DNA of 64,000 bases. Origin: Bryopsis sp. KO-2023 (Eukaryota; Chlorophyta; Ulvophyceae; Bryopsidales; Bryopsidaceae). The position numbers and the translations under genes were made by a program. This document shows positions 33,501 to 42,666 of the stretch, piece by piece. Numbering within the stretch: the stretch's first letter is position 1; every line of letters starts with the position of its first letter. The stretch covers positions 2,604,001-2,668,000 of the forward strand of contig BSYQ01000013.1 in the NCBI GenBank assembly GCA_030272585.1, in the 5' to 3' direction. The notes under the pieces are model-generated. The model made no database searches. It was not told the DNA's origin and was given only the letters and a program-made list of their open reading frames with translations.

Positions 33501-35359
33501 TGCCAATCAATGGAGGCAGAGGGCAAGGGGCCTACAGAGGCAATGGCTGGGGAAATGGAGGAGGCAGAGGACGGGGGACTCGGAACAATGGCAATGGAGG
33601 AAGAGGCTGGGGAGGAGGGCGTTATGATGTGAACAAAGTCAGATGTTGGCACTGCTCGCGCCTTGGCCATTATGCCAGCCAGTGTCCTGAACATTTAAAC
33701 TTCTTCCAGGCGGAAATGGGGGACCACCTGGTGATGGACTTTGAGCAAACGGACCCTGGGGCAACCACCACAGAAGGACCCGAGGAGGTTCTGGCACCAA
33801 TCTGGTACTCTGAAATGGATATTGACCACGGAGGCTTGGACGGGGACCAGGGAGGCAGTGGAGGAACCCCCATGGACACGAGCCCAATACCTTCAGAACC
33901 TCGAGCAGATGCTGGGGAGGAAATTGTGATGGAGGAACCAAAGAAGGAACCAGAACCCCCACGGGAGCCGGAGGAGAAGACAAAGTCTGTGCCTGAACCA
34001 GAAGATGTGCCGAGGCCACGAGATGAGCCACAAGGATCGAGACCGGTTATGTTACCACCTATGTTATCCCCACCCATGCGGCCACCGTCCCCACGGAATA
34101 CCATGACCAAGAAAAAGAAAATGGGGAAAAAGACGGCGGGGGAGCCAAAAGAGAAGAGAATGTTTACGGCGGCAGAGGCCAAAAAGTTTGTGGAGGGTCT
34201 GATGACGAAGGTTCCAGTGGCGAGTCTGTGCCAGCACCACCCGGAGTTGATCGATGCATGGTTGAAGGCACTGAGGGTGCCCATGGCTAAAGTACCTGCA
34301 ATCACTACTGTGGAGGGAGTGGGCAAGCCCAGCCCATATGCAGTCACTACCGCCACAGCCAAGATCATGGAGACCAAGGTACCAGGGGCCATCATTGATA
34401 CGGGGGCGAGTGCTTGTGTGATATCGGCCCAACTCCTAGCACGGACAGGGTTGACCCACCTGATGGAGGCACCGAAGGGGAGGTACAGGGATTGCAATGG
34501 CGAGACTAGGCAAGCTCTGGGGTACATCCCTGCCCTGCCCATCGCCCTTGGACAATGCAAACAGATCGTACCGTGCCATGTAGTGGAGAACGAACATCTA
34601 TCCCTGATCATTGGGACCCCGTGGTTGGTGGATACCGGTACAGAGATCCACTTTGGTTTCAAGCGGCTCACTCCGTGTGTGGCTGGACGGCGAGTAGGTC
34701 ACGTACCCATCGAGTTCCTTCACACAACGACGCCTGAGAGTGCTGCAGTCGTCGCAGTTTACCAAACCCTCCGATCGATCGAAGAAACGAGCGCCGCCCC
34801 AGAACCGCCAGCAGCCCCCACTGGAAAGCAGCCACAGCAGGATTCAATGACGAGCCAGACGCCACCGGGGGAACGCCGACCAGATGGGTTTATCCAGCCC
34901 TACCTCTACGTTCCTCAACCCCCTCCTCTGTGGGTCACCAAGCGCCAGAAGGCAGTGCTGCAGGAGTGCTGCGCTATTCGGCGGGGAAAGGGGATGAGTG
35001 AGGCGGCGGCCACACATCTGTATCACCAAGAGGCAGAAATACTGGACACCAGGGGGAGGCACCACGGAGGGACAAAGAGGGAGTTCAAAAAGATCCATGA
35101 CGAAAGGTTGAGATGCGAGGGAGAACCGAGAAAAAGGGATGCTATCACAAGGGAGTATTTCCGACGGTGCGACGCTGTGACGAGCGCACAGAGGGAGGAG
35201 TCGGAGGAGATGTTGGGGCACTTCCGCAGGGAGGCCCAGAGGTGGAGGCCAGTGGAGGGTGGCGAGACTGGAGGGGGGACCTCCACAGCAGCCGCAGCTG
35301 GCGGGGAGGGGAGGAGTGAGCCACCAAGGGTGGTGAGCTACGACTCCTCGGATTTTTAA
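30587..35359 (+). CDS. gag: E3A Gag-protease with AUG-free extension
   Basis: The frame is open from 30533 to TAA at 35357-35359. The first ATG of any frame after the TATA region is 32579, giving MAHPRGPPNRL before the capsid-like domain. Proposed start: CTG 30587 in AGTCTGG context within GAAGGCAGTCTGGA, also present in E1. The extension (about 660 residues) has a globular Trp-rich start, eight acidic 30-residue repeats, Ser/Glu-rich parts and a long Pro-Val-Pro tract. The core has a Gag capsid-like part (about 690-950), CCHC knuckle CWHCSRLGHYASQC, acidic linker and retropepsin IIDTGASACVIS. The stop lies at a T5 run (GATTTTTAA), with pol in the -1 frame. CTG use is inference. Confidence 0.87.
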   Translation: MDDQELKAAGFRLRLYHWQEREQVAEEVAYRPPLTIHPEFIGPIPAIFEDEWVAVWCHRFRAKSFWWIYQSVLTGLLTKEEGDSQTRELFSNDLSGLFKLARDRARDHEVSRLFWGEHEAARLGTERVEERVSEELQKAEQQWKTKFLKGLEDEYHQRTEGDAEGSRPASRNSPDLSGGAGEVGGVGEPEEKPDSEISEESLGGSAETVHDETEQGSAREQPRVESEDEERESHEDFPRDWEAEVVVEEVEVEPVEEGASEGDLVGATDQEEAEVVVEEVGVEPVEEGASEGDLVGATDQEEAEVVVEEVEVEPVEEGASEGDLVGATDQEEAEVVVEEVGVEPVEEGASEGDLVGATDQEEAEVVVEEVEVEPVEEGASEGDLVGATDQEEAEVVVEEVEVEPVEEGASEGDLVGATDQEEAEVVVEEVGVEPVEEGASEGDLVGTTDQEEAEVVVEEVGVEPVEEGASEGDLVGTTDHEEAEVVEEEISVEPDEEGGSAAVPGSSGETNGVGSGGGTEYHSAASWAEGRAYRIEPGFPEDPSEPSSTTSDEEESHEGEGERESTSSSGEGSLPPDQPPLNPFFAFDDEGEGESGSSSSAEEEPLPDQPPLNPFAFEVGLPYLQPPVPPVPPPVPPVPPGPPPVPPPLPPPPPPPHPPGGVGAMAHPRGPPNRLINSQLTAFTGAEKEDVATWIRSYEILATGSGWSVPPAVPDHEDQRIERLVLYTTGKARSWVDNWTARHPTHVGGLPNPERTWQELQMGMLARFGVAPATLVARILERKQKNDETVGEYASALSQMQQQLNASRAPGSPAVADELLLQLFKNGVREDLAPILLGFTGDTLDEAVARARQIEERQVRPGPKRKTTINTLEELQDQAVMEPVLAEVNIMDQRVNEQIENLRKEVREHQTTTDSRLRGVEQHVRTSGQQFGELKSMISTLSGMVADVRQPNVPEPGGGNYGNTGGTGANQVPINGGRGQGAYRGNGWGNGGGRGRGTRNNGNGGRGWGGGRYDVNKVRCWHCSRLGHYASQCPEHLNFFQAEMGDHLVMDFEQTDPGATTTEGPEEVLAPIWYSEMDIDHGGLDGDQGGSGGTPMDTSPIPSEPRADAGEEIVMEEPKKEPEPPREPEEKTKSVPEPEDVPRPRDEPQGSRPVMLPPMLSPPMRPPSPRNTMTKKKKMGKKTAGEPKEKRMFTAAEAKKFVEGLMTKVPVASLCQHHPELIDAWLKALRVPMAKVPAITTVEGVGKPSPYAVTTATAKIMETKVPGAIIDTGASACVISAQLLARTGLTHLMEAPKGRYRDCNGETRQALGYIPALPIALGQCKQIVPCHVVENEHLSLIIGTPWLVDTGTEIHFGFKRLTPCVAGRRVGHVPIEFLHTTTPESAAVVAVYQTLRSIEETSAAPEPPAAPTGKQPQQDSMTSQTPPGERRPDGFIQPYLYVPQPPPLWVTKRQKAVLQECCAIRRGKGMSEAAATHLYHQEAEILDTRGRHHGGTKREFKKIHDERLRCEGEPRKRDAITREYFRRCDAVTSAQREESEEMLGHFRREAQRWRPVEGGETGGGTSTAAAAGGEGRSEPPRVVSYDSSDF
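31311..32030 (+). repeat. Eight tandem 90-bp repeats in E3A gag
   Basis: Units start at 31311, 31401, 31491, 31581, 31671, 31761, 31851 and 31941; a decayed ninth begins at 32031. Each encodes 30 acidic residues (consensus VEPVEEGASEGDLVGATDQE and an EVVVEEV part), with E/G variation at one site. E3B has eleven. Confidence 0.97.
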
Positions 35360-35392
35360 GTGGGCCGGCCACCGACGTCCTTCTTCGGCGAC

Positions 35393-35928
35393 TGTAACCA
35401 CAAATAGGGTACCCTTGACCGCTGGGGTCACCCCTGCAGCCGTACTTAACGGTTGTGATGGCGTTTCTGCAGAACGGGAACGGCGGAAGTGGGGACAGCC
35501 CCTCTTGTACTTGATCACACGGCCTTTGCAAGGCTCCTTACTCAGGACTCTTCACACAAGCTTTCTTACAACAATCAATAAAGGGTCCAAACCCGAATAA
35601 ACACAAAAGCCCCACCCAGAATGTCCAATAACCTAAGATCAGCCATTAAATAGGCTGCCGCCTGACTCACCCTAGTCCCACTGATCACCTAGGATCCCAC
35701 CTACTGATGGGGACTACCTAACCTATCAAACCTAGCTGATCTTCCTAACCTCCCTCAATCCCTTCCCTTAGTCTACCCCTAGGACCGTCCAACCTAGCCA
35801 TTTCCGCAGCTGGACTGCTACTTCCAGACTGTGGCTGGACTGTCCTAACTACCCCTCCTCTACCCGATAGCACTCTGGCCTTGGCCAATGTGACGAAATC
35901 GGTGGAGGCGACGTGGTTTGGGGTTACA
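35393..35928 (-). repeat. E3B 3' LTR
   Basis: 529 bp (35928-35400) plus the extra terminal GGTTACA (35399-35393). The inner edge forms the palindrome GGTTACAGCTGTAACC at 35922-35937. Confidence 0.93.
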
Positions 35929-35937
35929 GCTGTAACC

Positions 35938-36979
35938 ACTCCCCTCCTCCCTGAACTTTTGTCCCCAAAAGTTTTAACATCCCCTCCCCTCTTTTCTGAA
36001 CTGTTTCTGTGTCTAGACTTCCATTTTCAAGATAGCTGGGGTCAGAACTGTTGGAGAAGTGGTGAATAGAAAGACCTAACTGCCTATTCAACCACTAAGT
36101 CCACAGATGCAGTGTCCCCAGTACTATAGAACAAATGCTAAGGGTCAGTATGTTGGGATCCAAAATAAAAGTTTTTTTTTTTTTTTTTTTTTTTTTCTGA
36201 TTATTACTTTCTACACAATAGGAAAAATGTCTGTTAACCTTGATAACACAAGCACAACACAATCCACAGCTGTTCTGTCAGCTTGTTCACTTCATCCCTA
36301 GAAATACTGAGCAACCTGCCTTCTCAACCAGTAGGCTTGTTCTCTTTTTTTTTTTTTTTTTCTTTTTCAGGTCCAATAACCATTTGTTTTTGTTTTTTTA
36401 TTTCCCCCCCCCCCCCCCCCTTTTTCATGCCTTCCCCCAAAAAGATATCTAACCCATCAGACACCCACTCCTGCCACAGTGTTTTACTGCCTGCCCACTT
36501 CAGCAGCAGACAGTCTGTTCTCTAACCCTCATAGCAACTTGAAATCATGTATCAAAAAGATTTAAGAGAGAACCCTGAACTCGGAACTCTTACTCTCTCT
36601 TCCTCACTTCCTTTTCTTTTCCATTCTTACTGGTCCAATCCAGTTCAGCTACTACTTTTCTTTGAGAAGGCTGTCTCTATAGCCATTCTCATGAAAACCA
36701 ATAAAACAAAAACAAAAACAATAAAAGCAAAAACAAAAAGTCATCAAAAAGAGAGCCCTGAACTCTGGACTCTTACTCTCTCTCTCTCTCACTTCCTTTT
36801 CTTTTCCATTCTTACTGGTCCAACCCAGTTCAGCTACTACTTTTCTTTGAGAAGGCTGTCTCCATAGCCATTCTCATGAAAACCAATAAAACAAAAACAA
36901 ATAAAACAATAAAACAAAAACAAACAGTCGCCCCCCCCCCCCATTTTCCTTCCCTTTTTTTTTTTCACCTTCCCCCTTT
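35938..36979 (-). other. E3B 3' untranslated region with tandem duplication
   Basis: Between the integrase stop and the 3' LTR, with T, C and A homopolymers and a purine tract next to the LTR (pyrimidine on this strand, 35938-35955). A block of about 190 bp is present twice (about 36551-36740 and 36741-36927), while E3A has one copy (near 54025-54220). No ORF of interest. Confidence 0.8.
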
Positions 36980-39900
36980 TTAGGCTGTCGGCGGCGGCGG
37001 TGGTGGTGGTGGCGGTCCTCCCTGACCTCCGCGACAGTGCTCCGGCGGCTCTCCTCCCGCTGCTGGATCGTCTGGACCTTCGTCTTCTCGGGGCCGCTTG
37101 GCTGCGTTGCCTCTCTCCAGGGGGATCTCGTCAGGGAACGGCCGACGGAGCTCGGGGTATCGCCCCCACATCTCCGCCGTCAGCGTGCGCCAGTATGCCG
37201 TCGTCGGGAAGTTTCGGGCTTCTGCTTCGCATCGCCAGCAGCGATTTTGGAAGACCTCGTCGGCGGTGATGCCAGGGCGATACTCCGGGATCCATGAAAG
37301 GTCCGCCGCCGGGATGTCCCCCAGCGTGAGTTCGCGTCCGCGGCAGAAGAGGTCGGGGCGCCGCAAGGCCACGAGGATGGCCAACACATCCTTGGCACAC
37401 GCTTTCCAGGATTTCCCAAAGCGGTCTCGCGAGCAGTGTCGGTGGTGCCCGGGTGTGTTAGCAAACTTACAGGCGGTTGGGATGTACGCGTTGGAGCCGG
37501 GCGGTTTTGAACAACGGCTGCAACGCGTACCCATCCCTGGAGTGCCGCCGCCGCTGCTCTGGCCGTGCTGTCCCTTTCCATCACCCGGTGCTGTTCCGTC
37601 TGGGGGCCCTTCGTCCTCGCCAGTCTCCGTATCCGTTCCTGAAAAATCCAAGACGACCTTCTTGAGCTTCCCTTTTCCTGAGGCGAGTCTAGTGGTTGGG
37701 CCCTTCCTTGGCGCTCCTCCCTTCGATGCTGGAGTCCCGCTTTGGCTTAATCCCGGGGTAGTTCCTGTGGGAGTTCCTGCTCCGAACGCGAATGGGGCTT
37801 GGACATTCTGGAACATCTGGAAGGGGCGTGGTGGCCGAGGTCCCGCCATGGGTGGAGCTGGTGGTCTGATTGGCCCTGGTGGCAGCAAGACGAGTTGGGA
37901 GGCTGGAGGCACTTCCTCCGTCGTTGGGAGTTCAGCTGGTGGATCCTGGGGTCCTGCTTGCTCCGCTTGGTGGGCAAACGGAACTGGATCAGGTTCCTCC
38001 ACACGAGGCTGTGACACCCTCTCCTCCCATCCTCTCCGGTAATGCATCCCAGGCAGCGGCTGGTGTCCCGCCAACGATCGATCTCTTTCCTCCCTCTGCA
38101 CCTCCGCCCATTCCTGAGCCGACAGTGGCTGTGGATGTGGTGGGCTTCCTGGGATCACATCAGCTGGAGCTGGGGGTTCATCCTCTGGTGTTGTTGGCTG
38201 CTCCTCCCCCACTTTCTCCCCAGTCCCTGCTTCACTCCCAACCAATCCTGAGCCTTCCCCCACTGTGGTTTCCTCATGCTGCCCCCCTCCTGTGGCTGCT
38301 GTTGCTGCTGTGGCTGCTGTTGCTGCTGTTGATCCCTCCAGACCTCCTTGTCCAGGCTGATGGAGTGGCTGTTCTCCTGTTAATGTTGCTGTAGCTTCCT
38401 CCAAGTCTTCTGGACCCAACTGAGGAGGTGGCTTTCCTCCTTCCCCAATGTCCCCAGCCTTGAGGCTTTTCACCGTTTTCTTTCGTGGGTGGCTGCTTCG
38501 GGGGTGTAGCGATCCTTTTTCCTTCCCCGTCAGTTCCGCGATCCGATCCTTCTGGCGATCCAAGAGGTCCGCCATCTTCTTCATCCGCCTCCGTTGTTGC
38601 TCCCATTGATTCCACGGCACCATGTCGCAGGTAGCCTGCGACCCCTGATCCCGCTGCTCTTCTTCGTCGGTTTGGGTGGCAACATTCTGGGTTTCCGGCT
38701 GGGTCATATGGCTCGCAAGGATCGCCGCAAAGTATGCCGCCACGGCGTCAATTTGCTGCTCTACCGGCAGATTTCGGAAGGTGGCCGGGAGTTCTACTGG
38801 TGGAGGTTGGGATGGCCCGGCTGCTGGAAAGGCGATCTCCTCCATGGGCTCGCTGACCAACTCCTCCACTGTCTCCTCCTCCTGCAATCCATATTCCGCC
38901 TCCAAATCTGCTGTATCGAGGCTGCCGGATTCAGCCATGGGTGTGTCGTCATTTCCTTGCCCTGGTTGATTTCCGCCACCCCTTTGCGATGATCCACTGC
39001 CCCCTCGCTCTGGCTGATCGCCGCTACCCTCACGTGCGCCACCGATTGGCCCTACTCCGCCTCCGCCACTACTCAACACGCCACATATAATGGCCAGGAA
39101 ACATACGATTCGGAACATGGTCGCTGGGCTCTCGAAAAGTGCAAATTCGTCTAACAATTCGCCGCCGCTGTTGGGGTTTTCTGCACTTCCGCCACGAGAC
39201 TCCTCCACGTCCGTCCTCTCAATGAGGCGACACTGTACCCTGTCCACAGTCCATGCATCCCTTGGGGTCTGACCCACCTTTACCAAATCCCCACGTAATT
39301 CCTGGACCATCCATGGCCCCTGATTAAATTCCATCTCCTTGGGGTGGTAGGGGAACCGAGTTGAGCACAACATCACCATGTCCCCTACTTGCAGTTCTGC
39401 TGGAGCTTTACCCCGCCTGATCGTCTCCCAGAGGTGCCCCAGCTGCTGTTTGACCCTTGCTTTCTGCAAGGCTCTGGCAAGACTCCCCTCCTGAGCTTTC
39501 CTCTCCTCATTCATAAACCTCAGGGTGACCTGGCGCTGCAGCTCCACTGCATCTGCCCGGCGTAACTCCCCTCGCAATTCTGCTAAGCGTTCATTTCGTT
39601 TGGTTTTGGTGGAAAACTCCCGGAAAAACAATGCCTTGGCGGGGCTGAGTCCGGTGGAGGTGTGTTCCCTGGTGTTGATAGCATAAATCACCTCCTGCAG
39701 TTTCTCCGGCCATTGGGGCGTGATCCCGCCGCCACACTCCCTCCGCAATAGTTGTTGTATCTCCCGGTTCATTCTTTCGACCAGCCCATTGGTCTCCGGG
39801 TGGTATGGGCGTCCTTTCCTCAACTGGACTCCCCACTGCTGTAGAAGTTCTGCCACCTCTCCTTCGAATTCACTCCCGTTGTCTGTGATGATGGAGGCGG

Positions 39901-40468
39901 GCGGTCCATATGGATGGAACACCGAGGCCTTCAGCCACGCCGCCACCGCAGAACTCCTCTTACTCGTTAATGCCCCGGCGATCGTCCACTTGGTGAAGTA
40001 GTCTACCATGACTATCACATATTTTTCTCCCGTTCCGGTGGTGGGCAGGGTGATCAAGTCCATACCCAGTCTCTCCCAGGCTCTTAACGGTATATGCTGC
40101 CTTAATGGGTGTCGTTCCTTAGGCGCTTTCTGACTTCTTCTGCAGCTGTGGCACGTCTGCCACACTTGTTCTACCTCTTTCCTTATATATGGCCACCAGT
40201 ATCTCTGCTGCACTTTCTGGCACAATCCTCTGCCGCCGATGTGCGCATTTTCTCTGTGGACTTTTCGGACCACAGTTGGCCTTTGCTCCTCTTTTGGCAC
40301 CTCTAGCCATTCTCCTTGTTTACTCAAGCACTTGAGTGGGTGTAGATCTCCTCCCACCCATCGATATCTCTGACCCCTTTTTCGCACCCTCGCTTTTGCT
40401 TGTTTCTCAGCGGGTAATGCCGTTGTTTTCAAGAATTCCATCAGTTCCGCATCCGCCCATGGATCCAT
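36980..40468 (-). CDS. int: E3B integrase with about 700-residue C-terminal extension
   Basis: The first ATG in the frame is 40468 (MDPW). Zinc-binding HHCC: VHRENAHIGG...CHSC. DDE core: GMDLITL, IITDNGSEF and NGLVERMNREIQ. A C-terminal domain ends near CRLIERTD. Then an ATG at 39118 precedes a hydrophobic run, MFRIVCFLAIICGVLSSGG, like a signal peptide. The rest is Gly/Pro/Glu-rich and low in complexity, with a Gln/Arg coiled segment near MKKMADLLDRQKDRIAEL. A Cys/His-rich part follows (CSRCSK...ACKF...HHRHC...CAKD...CWRC). Integrase inserts the cDNA; the extension is unassigned and sits where some retroelements have env. Confidence 0.88.
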   Translation of the reverse strand: MDPWADAELMEFLKTTALPAEKQAKARVRKRGQRYRWVGGDLHPLKCLSKQGEWLEVPKEEQRPTVVRKVHRENAHIGGRGLCQKVQQRYWWPYIRKEVEQVWQTCHSCRRSQKAPKERHPLRQHIPLRAWERLGMDLITLPTTGTGEKYVIVMVDYFTKWTIAGALTSKRSSAVAAWLKASVFHPYGPPASIITDNGSEFEGEVAELLQQWGVQLRKGRPYHPETNGLVERMNREIQQLLRRECGGGITPQWPEKLQEVIYAINTREHTSTGLSPAKALFFREFSTKTKRNERLAELRGELRRADAVELQRQVTLRFMNEERKAQEGSLARALQKARVKQQLGHLWETIRRGKAPAELQVGDMVMLCSTRFPYHPKEMEFNQGPWMVQELRGDLVKVGQTPRDAWTVDRVQCRLIERTDVEESRGGSAENPNSGGELLDEFALFESPATMFRIVCFLAIICGVLSSGGGGVGPIGGAREGSGDQPERGGSGSSQRGGGNQPGQGNDDTPMAESGSLDTADLEAEYGLQEEETVEELVSEPMEEIAFPAAGPSQPPPVELPATFRNLPVEQQIDAVAAYFAAILASHMTQPETQNVATQTDEEEQRDQGSQATCDMVPWNQWEQQRRRMKKMADLLDRQKDRIAELTGKEKGSLHPRSSHPRKKTVKSLKAGDIGEGGKPPPQLGPEDLEEATATLTGEQPLHQPGQGGLEGSTAATAATAATAATGGGQHEETTVGEGSGLVGSEAGTGEKVGEEQPTTPEDEPPAPADVIPGSPPHPQPLSAQEWAEVQREERDRSLAGHQPLPGMHYRRGWEERVSQPRVEEPDPVPFAHQAEQAGPQDPPAELPTTEEVPPASQLVLLPPGPIRPPAPPMAGPRPPRPFQMFQNVQAPFAFGAGTPTGTTPGLSQSGTPASKGGAPRKGPTTRLASGKGKLKKVVLDFSGTDTETGEDEGPPDGTAPGDGKGQHGQSSGGGTPGMGTRCSRCSKPPGSNAYIPTACKFANTPGHHRHCSRDRFGKSWKACAKDVLAILVALRRPDLFCRGRELTLGDIPAADLSWIPEYRPGITADEVFQNRCWRCEAEARNFPTTAYWRTLTAEMWGRYPELRRPFPDEIPLERGNAAKRPREDEGPDDPAAGGEPPEHCRGGQGGPPPPPPPPPTA

Positions 40469-40654
40469 TCTCCTTTGACCTCCTCCTTTGATCACGGCAG
40501 CAACTGTGGCAAATCACGAAGTCCGAACGGTCACGGTGTTCCACGCTACTTTTTCGGGGTTCGTGTGGCCTTGCCTTCAGTCTAGAAGTACCCCCATTGG
40601 ACCAACAATGGTTCCTCTTTTTCCAGCCATGATCTTGAGATCCCCGGAAGATCC

Positions 40655-42666
40655 TTATGGACGAAGTGCTGTGGATCCACTGACTATCGGATGATCCAGT
40701 GGAACTGGAAGCCTGGTCAGTGCATCCGCATTCGCATTGCTTTTTCCAGCGCGGAACTCAATCCTGAAATCAAACTCCTGTAGGCGGAGTGCCCACCTCA
40801 TCAGTTTTCCCGTCAGTTTAGTACCTGTCATCAACCACTGTAATGCCCGCTGGTCTGTCTGCAGCACAAATTCTGTGCCATAGATGTATGGCCTGAATAG
40901 GGTGCAAGCCCATACCACTGCCAGGCACTCCCCCTCCACTACCGAATAGTTCCTCTCCGCTGGGTTGAGTCTTTTGCTGGCATAGGCTACCACATGCTCT
41001 CTCCCTTGCTCATCCTTCTGGCAGAGTACTGCCCCCACAGCCTGGCTGCTCCAGTCTGTCTGCAGAGTGTATGGTAGGTGTGGCTGTGGTGGAGCCAGGA
41101 CTGGTTGATCGGTTATGCTTTTCTTCAGCCTCTCAAATGCTTGTTGTTGTCGTTCCCTCCATTCAAATGGCACATCCTTCTTCAACAACTCCGTCAGAGG
41201 TGCAGCGATCCTTGCATAGTCGCGCACAAATCTCCTGTAGTAAGAAGTAAGGCCAAGGAAGGACCTCAGAGTAGACACATCCACCGGTGGCTCCTGCAGC
41301 TCCACTGTGGCTACCTTCTTCGGATTCATCTTGATTTCCCCTTTTCCCACGATGTGGCCCAAGTAGAGTAGCTCCTCAAACCCGAAGTCCGATTTCCTCG
41401 GGCTGATCCTCAGGTTGGCCTCCTTCAGCCGCTGCAGCACCTCTGCCAAGATCTCCTGATGCTTTTCCCAAGTCTCCGCATAGATGATGATATCATCCAA
41501 ATACACGATCACCCCCTTCCACAGCATAGGTCCCAGTACCTCGTTCATCATCCTTTGGAATGTCGCTGGGGCGTTACTGAGCCCGAAGGGCATCACCACG
41601 AACTCATACAGCCCCTCCTGTGTGATGAAGGCCGTTTTCTCCGCGGAGGCAGTGCTCATCCTGACCTGCCAATACCCTGATCTCAAATCCAAAGCGGTGA
41701 AGAACTTGGCCTCCGAGAACTGGTTGATCGCATCCTCTATCCTCGGGAGAGGAAAGCTATCTCGGGTGGTCACCTTGTTGAGCTTGCGGTAATCAACACA
41801 GAACCGCACCGACCCATCTGGCTTTGGAACCAAGACGATCGGTGAGGCCCACGGGGACTTTGACTTCCGCACCACTCCATCCAGGAGCATCCTCGCCACC
41901 TCCGATTTGACTACCTGGTTCTCCGCAAAACTGAACCGGTAGGGATTCTGCCTGATGGGGGGATGATCTCCGGTGGGGATCTCGTGGTATAAAATGTTGG
42001 TTTGCCCGACTTGATCCGAGGACCAAGCACAGGCATCGGGGTACTGCTGCAGAAGCTCCAGCAGCTCTTTTCTTTGGTGGGGGGTAAGATGGGGACTAAT
42101 TTTCAGTTCTTCCAGTTTTTCTCTAAGTGACACCTTTTTCTCTTCCCTTTCCTTTTCTGTGGCAAACGTTTTATTTTCTACATCAGAAGTCCCAAGGGGA
42201 ACCACCCCTGCCCAAATCTGATTTTCCTGCAGCTGAACTGCTGCCTGTCCCATTTCCCTCAACCCAAACCTTTCTTTTCTTTCTCCTTTTTCTTTTCTTT
42301 CCTCTTCTTTTTCTGTTTCTTTGGCTTTCCTTTCCCTTGAATTTTCTTTTCCCTTTTTTTCTTTTTCTTCTCCCATTCCCTCCCTCATAAGGATTTCTGC
42401 CTCCACTGTTCTGCTATGGTTTAAGCATTGCTTGGCCCATGAGTCCGGCCACAGACTCCTGGCCCTCTCTACTTCTTCCGTTTGGCGTTGCATTCTTGCT
42501 TCCTGCTCCTTGATCCTCCTGCCTGCTCGACGCCACTGTTCTCGTTTACCCGCACGCTTGCCACGCCGCCCTCTTCCCCTTTTCCCTTTATTCCCCTTTG
42601 TGGGACCGAACCACCTCCGCCACCCCTTCAGGTGTCGCCGAAGAAGGACGTCGGTGGCCGGCCCAC
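40655..42666 (-). CDS. pol: E3B RT-RNase H (pol)
   Basis: The frame is -1 to gag and open from the gag stop; the first ATG is at 42493. The basic N-terminus is followed by a Glu/Lys-rich linker. RT: VPKPDGSVRFCVDYRKLN, FTALDLRSGYWQVRM, VMPFGLSNAPATFQRMM and the catalytic VIVYLDDIIIYAE. Then LGHIVGKG and the connection LRSFLGLTSYYRRFVRDYA. RNase H: LQTDWSSQAVGAVL, VEGECLAVVWA, LQTDQRALQWL and ANADALTRLP. It is typical Ty3/gypsy. It stops before integrase, which has its own ATG 186 nt on. Confidence 0.93.

Noticed and set aside
33670..34671. 333-codon antisense frame opposite gag, and similar frames opposite int (37098-38042, 52901-53845)
   Set aside because: Shadows of GC-rich coding sequence; no domain or start context, and the same frame appears in both copies only because the copies are nearly identical.
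40655..42493. Treating E3B pol as starting at its first ATG
   Set aside because: The frame is open back to the gag stop and the basic N-terminus is shared with E1, so entry from gag is more likely.
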